From Hymenobacter busanensis (GTDB taxonomy: Bacteria > Bacteroidota > Bacteroidia > Cytophagales > Hymenobacteraceae), in NCBI RefSeq assembly GCF_008727865.1, contig NZ_VTWU01000002.1, positions 248,001-312,000 of the forward strand: DNA of 64,000 nucleotides, written 5' to 3'. The notes beneath the pieces were generated by a model. It ran no database searches, was not told where the DNA came from, and saw only the letters and a list, made by a program, of their open reading frames with translations. A program made the position numbers and the translations under genes. The first letter of the stretch is position 1. Every line of letters begins with the position of its first letter. Shown here piece by piece: positions 43,845 to 51,670 of this stretch.

Positions 43845-45986
43845 ATGAAACCCGACTTCGCCCATATTCCCTACGACGCGGCTCCGCTGCCTGCGCTACC
43901 CGCCAAACCGGCCAGCAGCGCCACGCCCGAAGGCATTGAGCTGAAAGGCCACTACACCGCCCACGATGTGGCCCACCTCGACCACCTCGGTTTTGGGGCG
44001 GGGCAGGCGCCGTACTTGCGCGGGCCGTACGCCACGATGTACGTGCAGAACCCCTGGACCATCCGGCAGTACGCGGGCTTCTCCACAGCCGAGGCCAGCA
44101 ACGCCTTCTACCGCCGCAACCTCGCCGGCGGGCAGAAGGGCCTTTCGGTGGCCTTCGACCTGGCTACCCACCGCGGCTACGACTCCGACCACCCGCGCGT
44201 GGTGGGCGACGTGGGCAAGGCGGGCGTAGCCATCGACTCGGTGGAGGACATGAAGGTGCTCTTCGACCAGATTCCGCTCGACCAGATGTCGGTGTCGATG
44301 ACCATGAACGGGGCGGTGCTGCCCATTATGGCCTTCTACATTGTGGCGGCCGAGGAGCAGGGCGTGCTGCCCGAAAAGCTGGCGGGCACCATTCAGAACG
44401 ACATTCTGAAGGAGTTCATGGTGCGCAACACCTACATCTACCCGCCTGAGCCGTCGATGCGCATCATTGCCGACATCTTCAGCTACACGGCGCAGCGGAT
44501 GCCTAAGTTCAACTCCATCAGCATCTCGGGCTACCACATGCAGGAGGCCGGCGCCACCGCCGATTTGGAGCTGGCTTACACCCTGGCCGACGGCGTGGAG
44601 TACGTGCGCGCCGGGCTGAAAGCGGGCATGACCATCGACCAGTTCGCGCCTCGCCTGTCCTTCTTCTGGGCCATCGGCATGAACCACTTCATGGAAATTG
44701 CCAAGATGCGCGCTGGTCGCCTGCTCTGGGCCAAGCTCATCAAGCAGTTCGGGGCCGAAAACCCCAAGTCGCTGGCGCTGCGCACGCACTGCCAGACCTC
44801 GGGCTATTCGCTCACCGAGCAGGACCCATTCAACAACGTCACGCGCACCTGCGTGGAGGCGCTGGCCGCGGCCCTCGGCGGCACCCAGAGCTTGCACACC
44901 AACGCCCTGGACGAGGCCATTGCCCTGCCCACCGACTTCTCGGCCCGCATTGCCCGCAACACCCAGCTGTATCTGCAGCACGAGACTGACATTACCCGGG
45001 CAGTGGACCCCTGGGGCGGCTCCTACTACGTGGAAACGCTCACCCACGAGCTGGCCGACAAGGCCTGGGCGCTGATTCAGGAAGTGGAGGAACTGGGCGG
45101 CATGGCCAAAGCCATCGAAACCGGGCTGCCCAAGCTGCGCATCGAGGAAGCCGCCGCCCGCAAGCAGGCCCGTATCGATGCCGGCAAGGAGGTGATTGTG
45201 GGCGTGAACCGCTACCGCCTCTCCGACGAGGAAGCGGCCCGCGAAGACCAGATTGAAATCCTCGACATCGACAACGCCGCCGTGCGCGAGTCGCAGATTG
45301 CGCGCCTCAACCAACTGCGCGCCGAGCGCGACGCCACCGCCGTGCAGCAGGCCCTGGCGGCCCTGACCGAGGCCGCCCGCTCGGGCGCGGCCAACCTGCT
45401 CGACCTGGCCGTGCAGGCCGCCCGCCTGCGCGCTACCCTCGGCGAAATCTCCGACGCGCTGGAAGCCGTGTACGGCCGCCACCAGGCCACCATCCGCACC
45501 GTCTCGGGCGTGTATTCTGCCGAAATGGACTACGACCAGGAATTTGCCAAGGCCCGCCAGCTGGCCGACGAGTTCAGCCAGAAGGAAGGCCGCCGCCCCC
45601 GCCTGATGGTGGCCAAAATGGGCCAGGACGGCCACGACCGCGGCGCCAAGGTCATTGCCACATCCTTCGCCGACGTGGGCTTCGACGTGGACATTGCCCC
45701 ACTGTTTCAGACGCCCGAGGAAGTAGCCCGCCAGGCCGCCGAAAACGACGTGCACGTCGTGGGCGTGTCGTCGCTGGCGGCCGGCCACAAAACCCTGGTG
45801 CCCCAGCTCATCGGGGAGTTGGCCAAGCTCGGCCGCGAAGACATTCTCGTCATTGCCGGCGGTGTCATCCCGGCCCAGGACTACGCCTTCCTCTACGAGG
45901 CCGGCGTAACCGGCATCTACGGCCCCGGCACCGTCATTGCCGTAGCCGCGCAGGAGATTCTGCAGAAGCTCTCAGCACATGTTTAG
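43845..45986 (+). CDS. mutB: Methylmalonyl-CoA mutase large (catalytic) subunit
   Basis: Adenosylcobalamin-dependent enzyme of 713 residues that interconverts (R)-methylmalonyl-CoA and succinyl-CoA in propionate metabolism. The TIM barrel includes [21 protein letters not shown], the substrate-channel segment [14 protein letters not shown], and the catalytic tyrosine and histidine regions; the Rossmann-like B12 domain has the cobalt-ligand motif DGHDRG at 595-600 (His597) and [13 protein letters not shown] near the end. Full-length and intact. Its cofactor would come from the adenosyltransferase at 1480. No epimerase or chaperone (MeaB/ArgK) gene is adjacent. Confidence 0.97.
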   Translation: MKPDFAHIPYDAAPLPALPAKPASSATPEGIELKGHYTAHDVAHLDHLGFGAGQAPYLRGPYATMYVQNPWTIRQYAGFSTAEASNAFYRRNLAGGQKGLSVAFDLATHRGYDSDHPRVVGDVGKAGVAIDSVEDMKVLFDQIPLDQMSVSMTMNGAVLPIMAFYIVAAEEQGVLPEKLAGTIQNDILKEFMVRNTYIYPPEPSMRIIADIFSYTAQRMPKFNSISISGYHMQEAGATADLELAYTLADGVEYVRAGLKAGMTIDQFAPRLSFFWAIGMNHFMEIAKMRAGRLLWAKLIKQFGAENPKSLALRTHCQTSGYSLTEQDPFNNVTRTCVEALAAALGGTQSLHTNALDEAIALPTDFSARIARNTQLYLQHETDITRAVDPWGGSYYVETLTHELADKAWALIQEVEELGGMAKAIETGLPKLRIEEAAARKQARIDAGKEVIVGVNRYRLSDEEAAREDQIEILDIDNAAVRESQIARLNQLRAERDATAVQQALAALTEAARSGAANLLDLAVQAARLRATLGEISDALEAVYGRHQATIRTVSGVYSAEMDYDQEFAKARQLADEFSQKEGRRPRLMVAKMGQDGHDRGAKVIATSFADVGFDVDIAPLFQTPEEVARQAAENDVHVVGVSSLAAGHKTLVPQLIGELAKLGREDILVIAGGVIPAQDYAFLYEAGVTGIYGPGTVIAVAAQEILQKLSAHV

Positions 45987-46040
45987 TACAATGTCACCCC
46001 TTGAACAGGTACCTAAGAGACTGGTGGGTTTACTAGAGTA

Positions 46041-46574
46041 ATGAAAAAGCTGCTACTCTTGGTGTCTTTTTTTATGATTGCGGGGCAAGTGCCTGCGCAG
46101 GTGAGGAAGGGTCATCCAACTAAGAAAATCAGCACATCCACACGCCGGACGAATGCTGCCATTGCCCCTGCCGATTCTCAAGGTCGAGCCTCAGTTGATC
46201 TTGATGAAGCCCAAGCAGGCCCGCCTTGTGGGGTCCCGTGCCCGGCTTTCAACCCTAGCGAAGACATTGTTTAGATCTTTGTAGAAAAGCATCCGGTTCC
46301 TCCGGGTGGCTTTGAGGCTTACAGAAAAGCTCTTTTAAATGCGGTACGAGTACCAGTTGAAAAGCCTCTTTTGAAGGGAAATGTGTTTGTAAATTTTGTG
46401 GTCGACAAAAAGGGAAAGCTCACGGATATGGAAGTCGTCAAGGGTCTTTCTCCTGAATACAATGCCGAAGCAGTGCGAGTAGTACAGTTGTTTCAGCCGT
46501 GGACTCCCGGTTTCCAGAACGGGCAAGCCGTGCGGGTTATGCATACGATTATGGTGCCTTTCCCTCCCAAATAG
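46041..46574 (+). pseudogene. TonB C-terminal domain protein broken by one in-frame TAG
   Basis: An ATG at 46041 gives a signal peptide (MKKLLLLVSFFMIAGQVPAQ) and a Ser/Thr/Lys-rich spacer, then a TAG stop at 46272-46274. The same frame goes on immediately with IFVEKHPVPPGGFEAYRKAL and NVFVNFVVDKKGKLTDMEVV, ending in WTPGFQNGQAVRVMHTIMVP: a complete TonB C-terminal domain of the kind found in secreted single-domain proteins of Bacteroidota. Only one codon spoils a ~177-residue protein, so this is a recent nonsense mutation, a sequencing error, or read-through. The second half has no good start of its own. A hairpin terminator follows at 46619. Confidence 0.8.
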
Positions 46575-46618
46575 TCACATCCAAGCCTTGTGGGGTTTTC
46601 TCCGTCTGCGTCATTTAA

Positions 46619-46654
46619 CCGGCCCGCCACCCCAGCGGGCCGACTTCGTTTCTT
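46619..46654 (+). terminator. Terminator after the broken TonB-C gene
   Basis: CGGCCCGC pairs with GCGGGCCG around a 7-nt loop, followed by ACTTCGTTTCTT. Confidence 0.65.
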
Positions 46655-46670
46655 CCCTTTCGCTTCTTCT

Positions 46671-46702
46671 GTCGCTTAAGCAGCCACAGCAGCGCGGGGC
46701 GG
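46671..46702. repeat. Left copy of a 32-bp direct repeat flanking an orphan gene
   Basis: Begins GTCGCTTAAGCAGCC and ends GCGCGGGGCGG; 29 of 32 positions match 47422-47453 in the same orientation. Confidence 0.85.
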
Positions 46703-46745
46703 ATAAGGCTAATCCTTCTAATCCTTCATTTGCATCTACAGCAAA

Positions 46746-47378
46746 ATGAAATACCAACTCTGGCTACGCTCTAAACCGGAAGCTTCAGTAGAAGAGAAGC
46801 ATAAAAGCCTGATAACTGCTCTGCAGAGCTTAGAAGAACCCTGGCGGCTGCACGGGGCTGACTTTCCTACACCAGAATTTGGGAGTGACCTATATGCCAG
46901 CTTTTCCTTCCATAAATGTCTATCCAAAGGCATAAGGGGCCACGTTTTCTACAGGTATCGGAACATGCTGGCTGATACTTCAGGCCATGACGATTACCTG
47001 TATTTTGAATTCAATGCAAGGAAGATTGACTTCAGATACATAGTCGACTCTGTATTACCAGCACTTATCCGCTCCTTCAATGCATACTATGGGTATCTGG
47101 CAATTGAAGAGTTGATATATGTTGATTTCAACAAGAGCAGGCACAGGGATTATAGGAAAGAGTTAGTCAGATTTTATCCCGTCTTCTTCATGAGCGACGA
47201 ACTATGCACAAAAGCATTAGGATTTACGGCGCGTTCTGTGAAGGCGAAGCTTGAAAACACCCCAACGAAAACCGAACTACTTAACGACGGCATACTGCTG
47301 ATAAGCAGCTATTCTCCGCTTACTGTAGCAGAATCCGCCCGGGTTGATACAGCTTTGAATTCGTTGTTGTGCGCATAG
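46746..47378 (+). CDS. Orphan protein of unknown function, low GC, possibly acquired
   Basis: A 210-residue soluble protein with no signal peptide or membrane segment and no family I can name. It is acidic/aromatic and looks like a compact alpha/beta fold (MKYQLWLRSKPEASVEEKHK, YLYFEFNARKIDFRYIVDSV, ELVRFYPVFFMSDELCTKAL). The general style recalls immunity-type proteins of toxin systems, but that is impression only; no toxin gene is nearby. Its composition is clearly more AT-rich than the flanking genes, and near-identical 32-bp direct repeats lie on both sides (46671 and 47422), which fits horizontal arrival or duplication-mediated insertion. Confidence 0.7.
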   Translation: MKYQLWLRSKPEASVEEKHKSLITALQSLEEPWRLHGADFPTPEFGSDLYASFSFHKCLSKGIRGHVFYRYRNMLADTSGHDDYLYFEFNARKIDFRYIVDSVLPALIRSFNAYYGYLAIEELIYVDFNKSRHRDYRKELVRFYPVFFMSDELCTKALGFTARSVKAKLENTPTKTELLNDGILLISSYSPLTVAESARVDTALNSLLCA

Positions 47379-47421
47379 TTAATACCACCATATCAACCAT
47401 TATTTCCTACTGATTACCTCA

Positions 47422-47453
47422 GTCGCTCGAGCAGCCGCAGCAGCGCGGGGCGG
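47422..47453. repeat. Right copy of the 32-bp direct repeat
   Basis: Begins GTCGCTCGAGCAGCC and ends GCGCGGGGCGG; differs at three positions from the left copy, 719 bp away. The 21-bp tandem array starts 26 nt later. Confidence 0.85.
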
Positions 47454-47470
47454 GTGGGCAGTAGCGGCCG

Positions 47471-47734
47471 TTACTCGTCCAGTAATGCGTTTCGGTTGGC
47501 CAGTAGAGGATCTTAGGTGCCCAGTAGTTCATTTCGGTCGGCCAGTAGTCGGCTCAAGCAGGACAGTAATGGGTGTCGGATGCCCAGTAGTCCATTTCGG
47601 GCGGCCAGTAGTCGGTTTCGGGTGGGCAGTAGAAGGTTTTGGGCCGCCAGTAGTCCGTTTCGGTCGGCCAGTAAAGCGTTTCGCTCGATTTTGGCGGTTG
47701 CGGGCGATATAGGGAGCTTGTTTAATCTATACAT
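47471..47734 (-). pseudogene. Possible decayed heptad-repeat gene (LLADRNG repeats)
   Basis: On the minus strand the 21-bp array below reads as a heptapeptide repeat with Leu-Leu in every unit: MYRLNKLPIS, then ERNALLADRNGLLAAQNLLL and so on. The frame runs from 47734 to a TAA at 47513-47515 in the second unit; beyond it the frame continues as DPLLANRNALLDE to a stop at 47471. Codon changes favour this strand: CTA/TTA for the first Leu and AAC/AAT for Asn are synonymous between units, whereas in the plus-strand frames the same changes alter residues. A 73-residue product or a decayed repeat gene are both possible; non-coding minisatellite remains an alternative. Confidence 0.4.
47479..47688. 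repeat. Ten tandem copies of a 21-bp degenerate unit
   Basis: Ten contiguous units of exactly 21 bp. CAGTA near the start of each unit is invariant in all ten; most units have TTTCGG in the second half. There are no spacers, so it is not CRISPR. A length of 21 bp keeps reading frame, and two frames besides the stop-containing one are open across it. Confidence 0.95.
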
Positions 47735-47779
47735 TCCTATACCTTATCGGCATTGTTCAACTACTTACCCCACTCATTT

Positions 47780-48496
47780 ATGGAGCCTACCGAGTCGACC
47801 CGCCGCTTATTTACCGAGTCCGATGCCGCCATGCGCAGCCGCATGCGCACAATGCACGGCCATTACCTTACCGATGCGGCCGCGTTTGCCGCCTTCAACC
47901 CCGCGCTGGGCGGCACCTTCGGGGCCGACTGGCTAACCGCCATCGACACGGCCGACCTGGCGCCCAACGTGGACGCGCGCCGCGGCGAGCTGCGCGAAGA
48001 CACCGCCGCCGTGGGCTCGGGCATGGAGCAGGCCAAGCGCGTGGCCCAGCAAGTGTTCTACTACGTGGAGCAGGCCTTTCCCAAGAACAAAGGCCGCCTG
48101 AGCCAGTACGGCAAGGACCGCTACGCCAAAGCGGCCACCGACTCCGAAGAAATGCGCCTGCTGCTCGACATGGCCGCCCAGGCCGCCGAGCGCGACAAAA
48201 CCGAGCTGGCAGCCCACGGCTTCGGCCCCCAGCAGCTGGCCGACCTCAAAGCCCTGGCCACCCGCCTCGACGCAGTGGACACGGCCCAGGAAATGCAGAA
48301 AGGCACCAACCAGGAAGGCACCGACGACTACGTGCGCCTCCAGAACGCGGCCTTCGGCTTCGGCCAGCAGCTCAACAAAGCCGCCAAGCTGGCCTTTGCC
48401 GCCGATGCCACCAAGCGCCAGCTCTACCGCCTCTCCGACGCCGACCCGGACGCCGCGGCGCGACCGGGCAAAAGCCCGCAGCCGCCCACCGCGTAG
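47780..48496 (+). CDS. Hypothetical helical protein
   Basis: A 238-residue cytoplasmic protein that I do not recognise. It is strongly helical and alanine-rich (GMEQAKRVAQQVFYYVEQAF, LLDMAAQAAERDKTELAAHG, LADLKALATRLDAVDTAQEM) and ends in a Pro-rich disordered tail (DAAARPGKSPQPPTA). No signal peptide or membrane segment. The ATG at 47780 is preferred to one nine codons earlier because the upstream piece is AT-rich and unlike coding sequence. It shares a terminator with the convergent STAS-like gene. Its position right after the repeat patch may be chance. Confidence 0.75.
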   Translation: MEPTESTRRLFTESDAAMRSRMRTMHGHYLTDAAAFAAFNPALGGTFGADWLTAIDTADLAPNVDARRGELREDTAAVGSGMEQAKRVAQQVFYYVEQAFPKNKGRLSQYGKDRYAKAATDSEEMRLLLDMAAQAAERDKTELAAHGFGPQQLADLKALATRLDAVDTAQEMQKGTNQEGTDDYVRLQNAAFGFGQQLNKAAKLAFAADATKRQLYRLSDADPDAAARPGKSPQPPTA

Positions 48497-48504
48497 CGTA
48501 ACGC

Positions 48505-48540
48505 AACCGGCCCGTCCTTCCAGGCGGGCCGGTTTGTTTG
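48505..48540. terminator. Bidirectional terminator
   Basis: AACCGGCCCG pairs with CGGGCCGGTT; TTTG follows on the plus strand. Lies between two convergent genes. Confidence 0.8.
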
Positions 48541-48562
48541 TGGGTGGCCCCGCGGCCACGGG

Positions 48563-48985
48563 CTAGGCCTGCTGCTTGAGCCAGGCGGCGGCCGTGGCTT
48601 CGTCGTCGCAGAACTGGTAGGCCACAAACTGGCTGTGCGAGGTAGAAAGGACCGACTTGGAGGCCAGACGCGCAAAGACGTCGGTGGGCAGCAGGATGGC
48701 CGCGTAGCGGTAGGGGCCCTCCCCCACGGCTTTGGGCAGCCACACGTCGGTAACCCAGGCGGTTTCGTCGGCGGTGAAGGGCGCCATGTCGCGCTGGTCG
48801 GCCAGCAGCTTGCTCCAAGTGCGCAGGCGCAGCAGCTGGTCGAGGTGAGTGAGTACGGCCTGGAAATCGGCGAGCTGCCGGCTGCCGGGCTTCCATTTCA
48901 CCACGGCAAAGCCGCCGGGGTGCTCGGCTACGCGGCCGGCCGCGTTGTCGAAATACGCGCGCTGCGAGGTAGAGGTAGACAACAT
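48563..48985 (-). CDS. STAS/SpoIIAA-like small protein
   Basis: A 140-residue cytoplasmic protein. The pattern VKWKPGSRQLADFQAVLTHL, a helix with LLADQRDMAPFTADETAWVT and a closing DEATAAAWLKQQ fits the STAS / SpoIIAA-like proteins that are common as small stand-alone genes in Hymenobacter and relatives. No role is known for them; anti-sigma factor antagonism is only a family analogy. The ATG at 48985 was chosen since the protein-like sequence begins there; the upstream frame runs into repeat DNA. It ends against a bidirectional terminator. Confidence 0.6.
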   Translation of the reverse strand: MLSTSTSQRAYFDNAAGRVAEHPGGFAVVKWKPGSRQLADFQAVLTHLDQLLRLRTWSKLLADQRDMAPFTADETAWVTDVWLPKAVGEGPYRYAAILLPTDVFARLASKSVLSTSHSQFVAYQFCDDEATAAAWLKQQA

Positions 48986-49128
48986 AGAGTAGAGGTGGTG
49001 TAGGAGCAGGTACCCAAAGTACGCACAGCCGCGCCGCCCGGCACCCTCCGGGCCGGTTTTTCTCTTGCTTCTGCTGACGGTCATGCTGAAAAGGGCTGGG
49101 AGGCAACGGCGGACGACCCGCGTTGCCA

Positions 49129-49304
49129 GAACGTCATGCAGAGCGCAGCGAAGCATCTCGCGTGTTTAGTTGGGGTTGCCAACTGACATCAGCACGCGAG
49201 ATGCTTCGCTTACGCTCTGCATGACGGCCTGAAGGGAGCAGACGAAGCGGTAGAGCTGCTTGGCTGCGCCGACCTTCGGTTCGACAAGCTCTGCATGACG
49301 GGCT
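49129..49304. repeat. REP-like palindromic cluster, copies 4 and 5
   Basis: An inverted pair, 49129-49164 (GAACGTCATGCAGAGCGCAG...) and 49193-49228 (...GCTCTGCATGACGGCC), is followed by a further degenerate half ending CTCTGCATGACG near 49301. A stray GGTCATGCTGAA lies just outside at 49078. Together these occupy most of the 351 bp between the STAS-like gene and the ABC-F gene, which hold no coding sequence. Confidence 0.75.
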
Positions 49305-49336
49305 GGGTTACTTGGCGGCGGACTGCACGGCGGGCT

Positions 49337-50929
49337 TTAGGGGAGGGTGATGGTGGCGGCCACGCCGATTTCGTCGACGAAGTGCTGGTCGTGGGAGATG
49401 AGCAGGATGGTGCCGCGGAAGTCCTTCACCGCTTCGGTGAGTACCTGCTGGCTGCGCAGGTCGAGGTTGTTGGTGGGCTCGTCGAGGATGAGCAGGTCGG
49501 GGGCGTTGTTGCGCACGGTGAGGCAGCAGAGCAGCAGCTTCATCTTTTCGCCGCCGCTCAGGCCCTCACACCTCCGGTCCCACCCGTCGCGCGGAAACTG
49601 GTGGTAGTGCAGCACCGTTTTCAGCTCGTGCTCCAGCAGCCCACGGGAGTTGAAGTGCTGAATCTGCTCAAACACGGTCCGCTCGTTGTCGATGAGCGAG
49701 TAGCCCTGGTCGATGTAGAAGTACTCGAAGTCGGCCCGCGCAACGGTGCCGGCCGACGGGGCGAGCTGGCCGGTCAGGAGCCGGAGCAAGGTGGTCTTGC
49801 CCGCGCCGTTGGGGCCCGCCAGGCGCACCCGGTCGCCGGAGCGCAGCTGCAGCGTGAGCGGCTGCGGCCACAGCGGCCGGGGGCCGTAGCCCACGTTGAC
49901 GGCCTGGGCCTCCACCAATACCTTGCCCCGGTGCAAGTCCGACTGCGTCAGGTCGATTTTCAGGGCGTGTTGCTCCCGCAACTGCGCCCGGAGCTGCTGC
50001 ACGCGGTCGGTCAGGCCGCTCAGCTTCTCGCTCTGCACTTCCTTCAGGTGGGCCGAGCTTTGCTCGGCCTGCCGCTTGAGGTTGCCGGCCACAATGCGCG
50101 GCAGGCCTTTTTTGTGCTGGCCGGCCTTGCCGCGGGCTTCCAGCTTGTGGCGCTGCTCGGCCAGCTCGCGCGCCTTTTGCTGGGCCTGGTGCAGGGTTTT
50201 GTGGCTGTCGTCGAGCTGGGCCTGCAGCGCCGCCAGCTGGCCGTCTTTTTGGGCGCGGTAGAAATCGTAGTTGCCGCCGTAGGCCTCCACGGCGGTGGGG
50301 GTCAGTTCCAGCGTGGGCTCGAGCAGATTAAGCAGGGCCCGGTCGTGGCTTACCACCAGCAGGGTGGCCGGGCTGCGCCGGATGAAGTCGTAGAGCAGGC
50401 CGCGGCTCTCGGTGTCGAGGTGGTTGGAGGGCTCGTCGAGCAGCACGATGCCGGGCGTTTGCACCAGCACCCCGGCCAGGAACACCTTGGTTTTTTCGCC
50501 GCCGCTCAGTGCGCCCAGAGGCTGCGTGAGCGGCACATGCTGCAGGTGCCAGAAGGCCAGCGCCGCCTGCACGCGCTCCTCCACGCCCCAGTCGTCGTCG
50601 AGGCAGGCGAAATGCGCGGGCGCGGCGTTGCCGCCGAGAATAGCCGCCAGGGCCTGCAGCTTGGCCTCGATGCCCAGGGCTTGCGCCAGCGTGTAGTCGT
50701 CGTACTGGCCCAGGTGCTGCGGCACGTAGTACGGCGGCTCGGCCAGCGTGGCGCTACCGGCGGTGGGCTGCAGGTGCCCGGCAATGAGCTGGAGCAGGGT
50801 CGATTTGCCCACACCGTTGTGGCCGACTAGCGAGGCTTTGCTGCCGGCAGCAAGGGCCAGGTGCAGGTCCCGAAACAGCACTTCGCCGTCGGGGTGGGTA
50901 TAGGAAAGCGCGTTGAGTACGATACTCAT
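49337..50929 (-). CDS. ABC-F family ATP-binding protein
   Basis: A 530-residue protein with two ABC ATPase domains in one chain and no membrane segment, so it acts on the ribosome rather than in transport. Domain 1 has Walker A GHNGVGKST and signature LSGGEKTKVFLAG with LLDEPSNHLD; a charged linker helix pair (KTLHQAQQKARELAEQRHKL) follows; domain 2 has GPNGAGKTT, LSGGEKMKLLL and LILDEPTNNLD. ABC-F proteins tune translation or protect ribosomes from antibiotics; the subgroup and any resistance role cannot be told here. The ATG at 50929 is chosen at the family start (SIVLNALSYTHPDGEVLF). Confidence 0.93.
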   Translation of the reverse strand: MSIVLNALSYTHPDGEVLFRDLHLALAAGSKASLVGHNGVGKSTLLQLIAGHLQPTAGSATLAEPPYYVPQHLGQYDDYTLAQALGIEAKLQALAAILGGNAAPAHFACLDDDWGVEERVQAALAFWHLQHVPLTQPLGALSGGEKTKVFLAGVLVQTPGIVLLDEPSNHLDTESRGLLYDFIRRSPATLLVVSHDRALLNLLEPTLELTPTAVEAYGGNYDFYRAQKDGQLAALQAQLDDSHKTLHQAQQKARELAEQRHKLEARGKAGQHKKGLPRIVAGNLKRQAEQSSAHLKEVQSEKLSGLTDRVQQLRAQLREQHALKIDLTQSDLHRGKVLVEAQAVNVGYGPRPLWPQPLTLQLRSGDRVRLAGPNGAGKTTLLRLLTGQLAPSAGTVARADFEYFYIDQGYSLIDNERTVFEQIQHFNSRGLLEHELKTVLHYHQFPRDGWDRRCEGLSGGEKMKLLLCCLTVRNNAPDLLILDEPTNNLDLRSQQVLTEAVKDFRGTILLISHDQHFVDEIGVAATITLP

Positions 50930-51670
50930 ACAGGGAAGTCGGAAGAGAGTGGGATGCTGCGCACGCCTCTGACCTCGTCTGTTGGACGAGGAGGCTGCGG
51001 GAGCAGAAATTTTGGAATAGCCACCAACGAGCAACGGCACGCACCTACCGGACAAGCGGCAGAGACTGAAACCCAGCGTGGCGGACTTATAGCTCACCAC
51101 GCCCTGAAACGCAGCTGGAGGCTGGGGTCGGTGCTTGGTGGCCGGACGTGGTTGGTTCGTTGGCTAGCCCGGTGTGCCGGGCTGCCTTTGGGAAAGCGGC
51201 GCTGGCGCTAATGCTTCGCAGCACGGCCGGGGAAGAGAATTACATGCAAGCTGAGTTGAGGCAGCCCCCCCGCATGCGGGGCACTGCACAAGTGGGCAAT
51301 TTCATGGTCAGCTCATTCCGCAGCGGCGGAAACGGGGCTGACGCGCCATCGGCTTGTTTGCTCAGATGCTTTCCATTGGGATAGTGCTTGGCTTATCCGG
51401 GTGCAAGTATACGCAAAGGCCGGAAGTACAGCCGCCATTGCCATCTGACACAGGACACAAGTGGTCAAGCCATTGGCGGTACACAGGCACCTCAAAACGT
51501 TGAAATCAGCTTGGATCAGGAGGGCTGCTGGCGGAAACGTGGCCCTCCCTGCGCGCCCAGCCAAACTGCATTTGGCAGCGGCAGCACATGTATATGTGAG
51601 GCCCTGAATTTGGTCGATGGTGCACCGAGGCGCTACGTTTGGGGCGGCCAACTTCGCCGCCCCAAACGCC
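50930..51670. other. 741-bp gap with no convincing gene
   Basis: Between the divergent ABC-F and hydrolase genes. Contains a small hairpin (CCTCGTC/GACGAGG) near 50975 and a lipoprotein-like fragment at 51366-51503. Several frames are open but none has gene-like features, so most of it appears to be eroded or regulatory DNA. Confidence 0.45.
51366..51503 (+). pseudogene. Possible lipoprotein fragment
   Basis: A 45-codon frame starting MLSIGIVLGLSGCKYTQRPE reads like a lipoprotein signal with lipobox LSGC, followed by a short polar stretch and a TGA. It lacks the usual N-terminal lysine or arginine and is too short to assign, so it may be the remnant of a decayed lipoprotein gene or chance. 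Confidence 0.2.

Noticed and set aside
47479..47688. CRISPR array
   Set aside because: Units are contiguous and 21 bp long with no spacers and no cas genes; this is a tandem repeat.
47485..47712. Plus-strand heptad protein across the 21-bp array (FGRPVV repeats)
   Set aside because: Unit-to-unit changes alter residues in this frame, while they are silent in the minus-strand frame; no start context.
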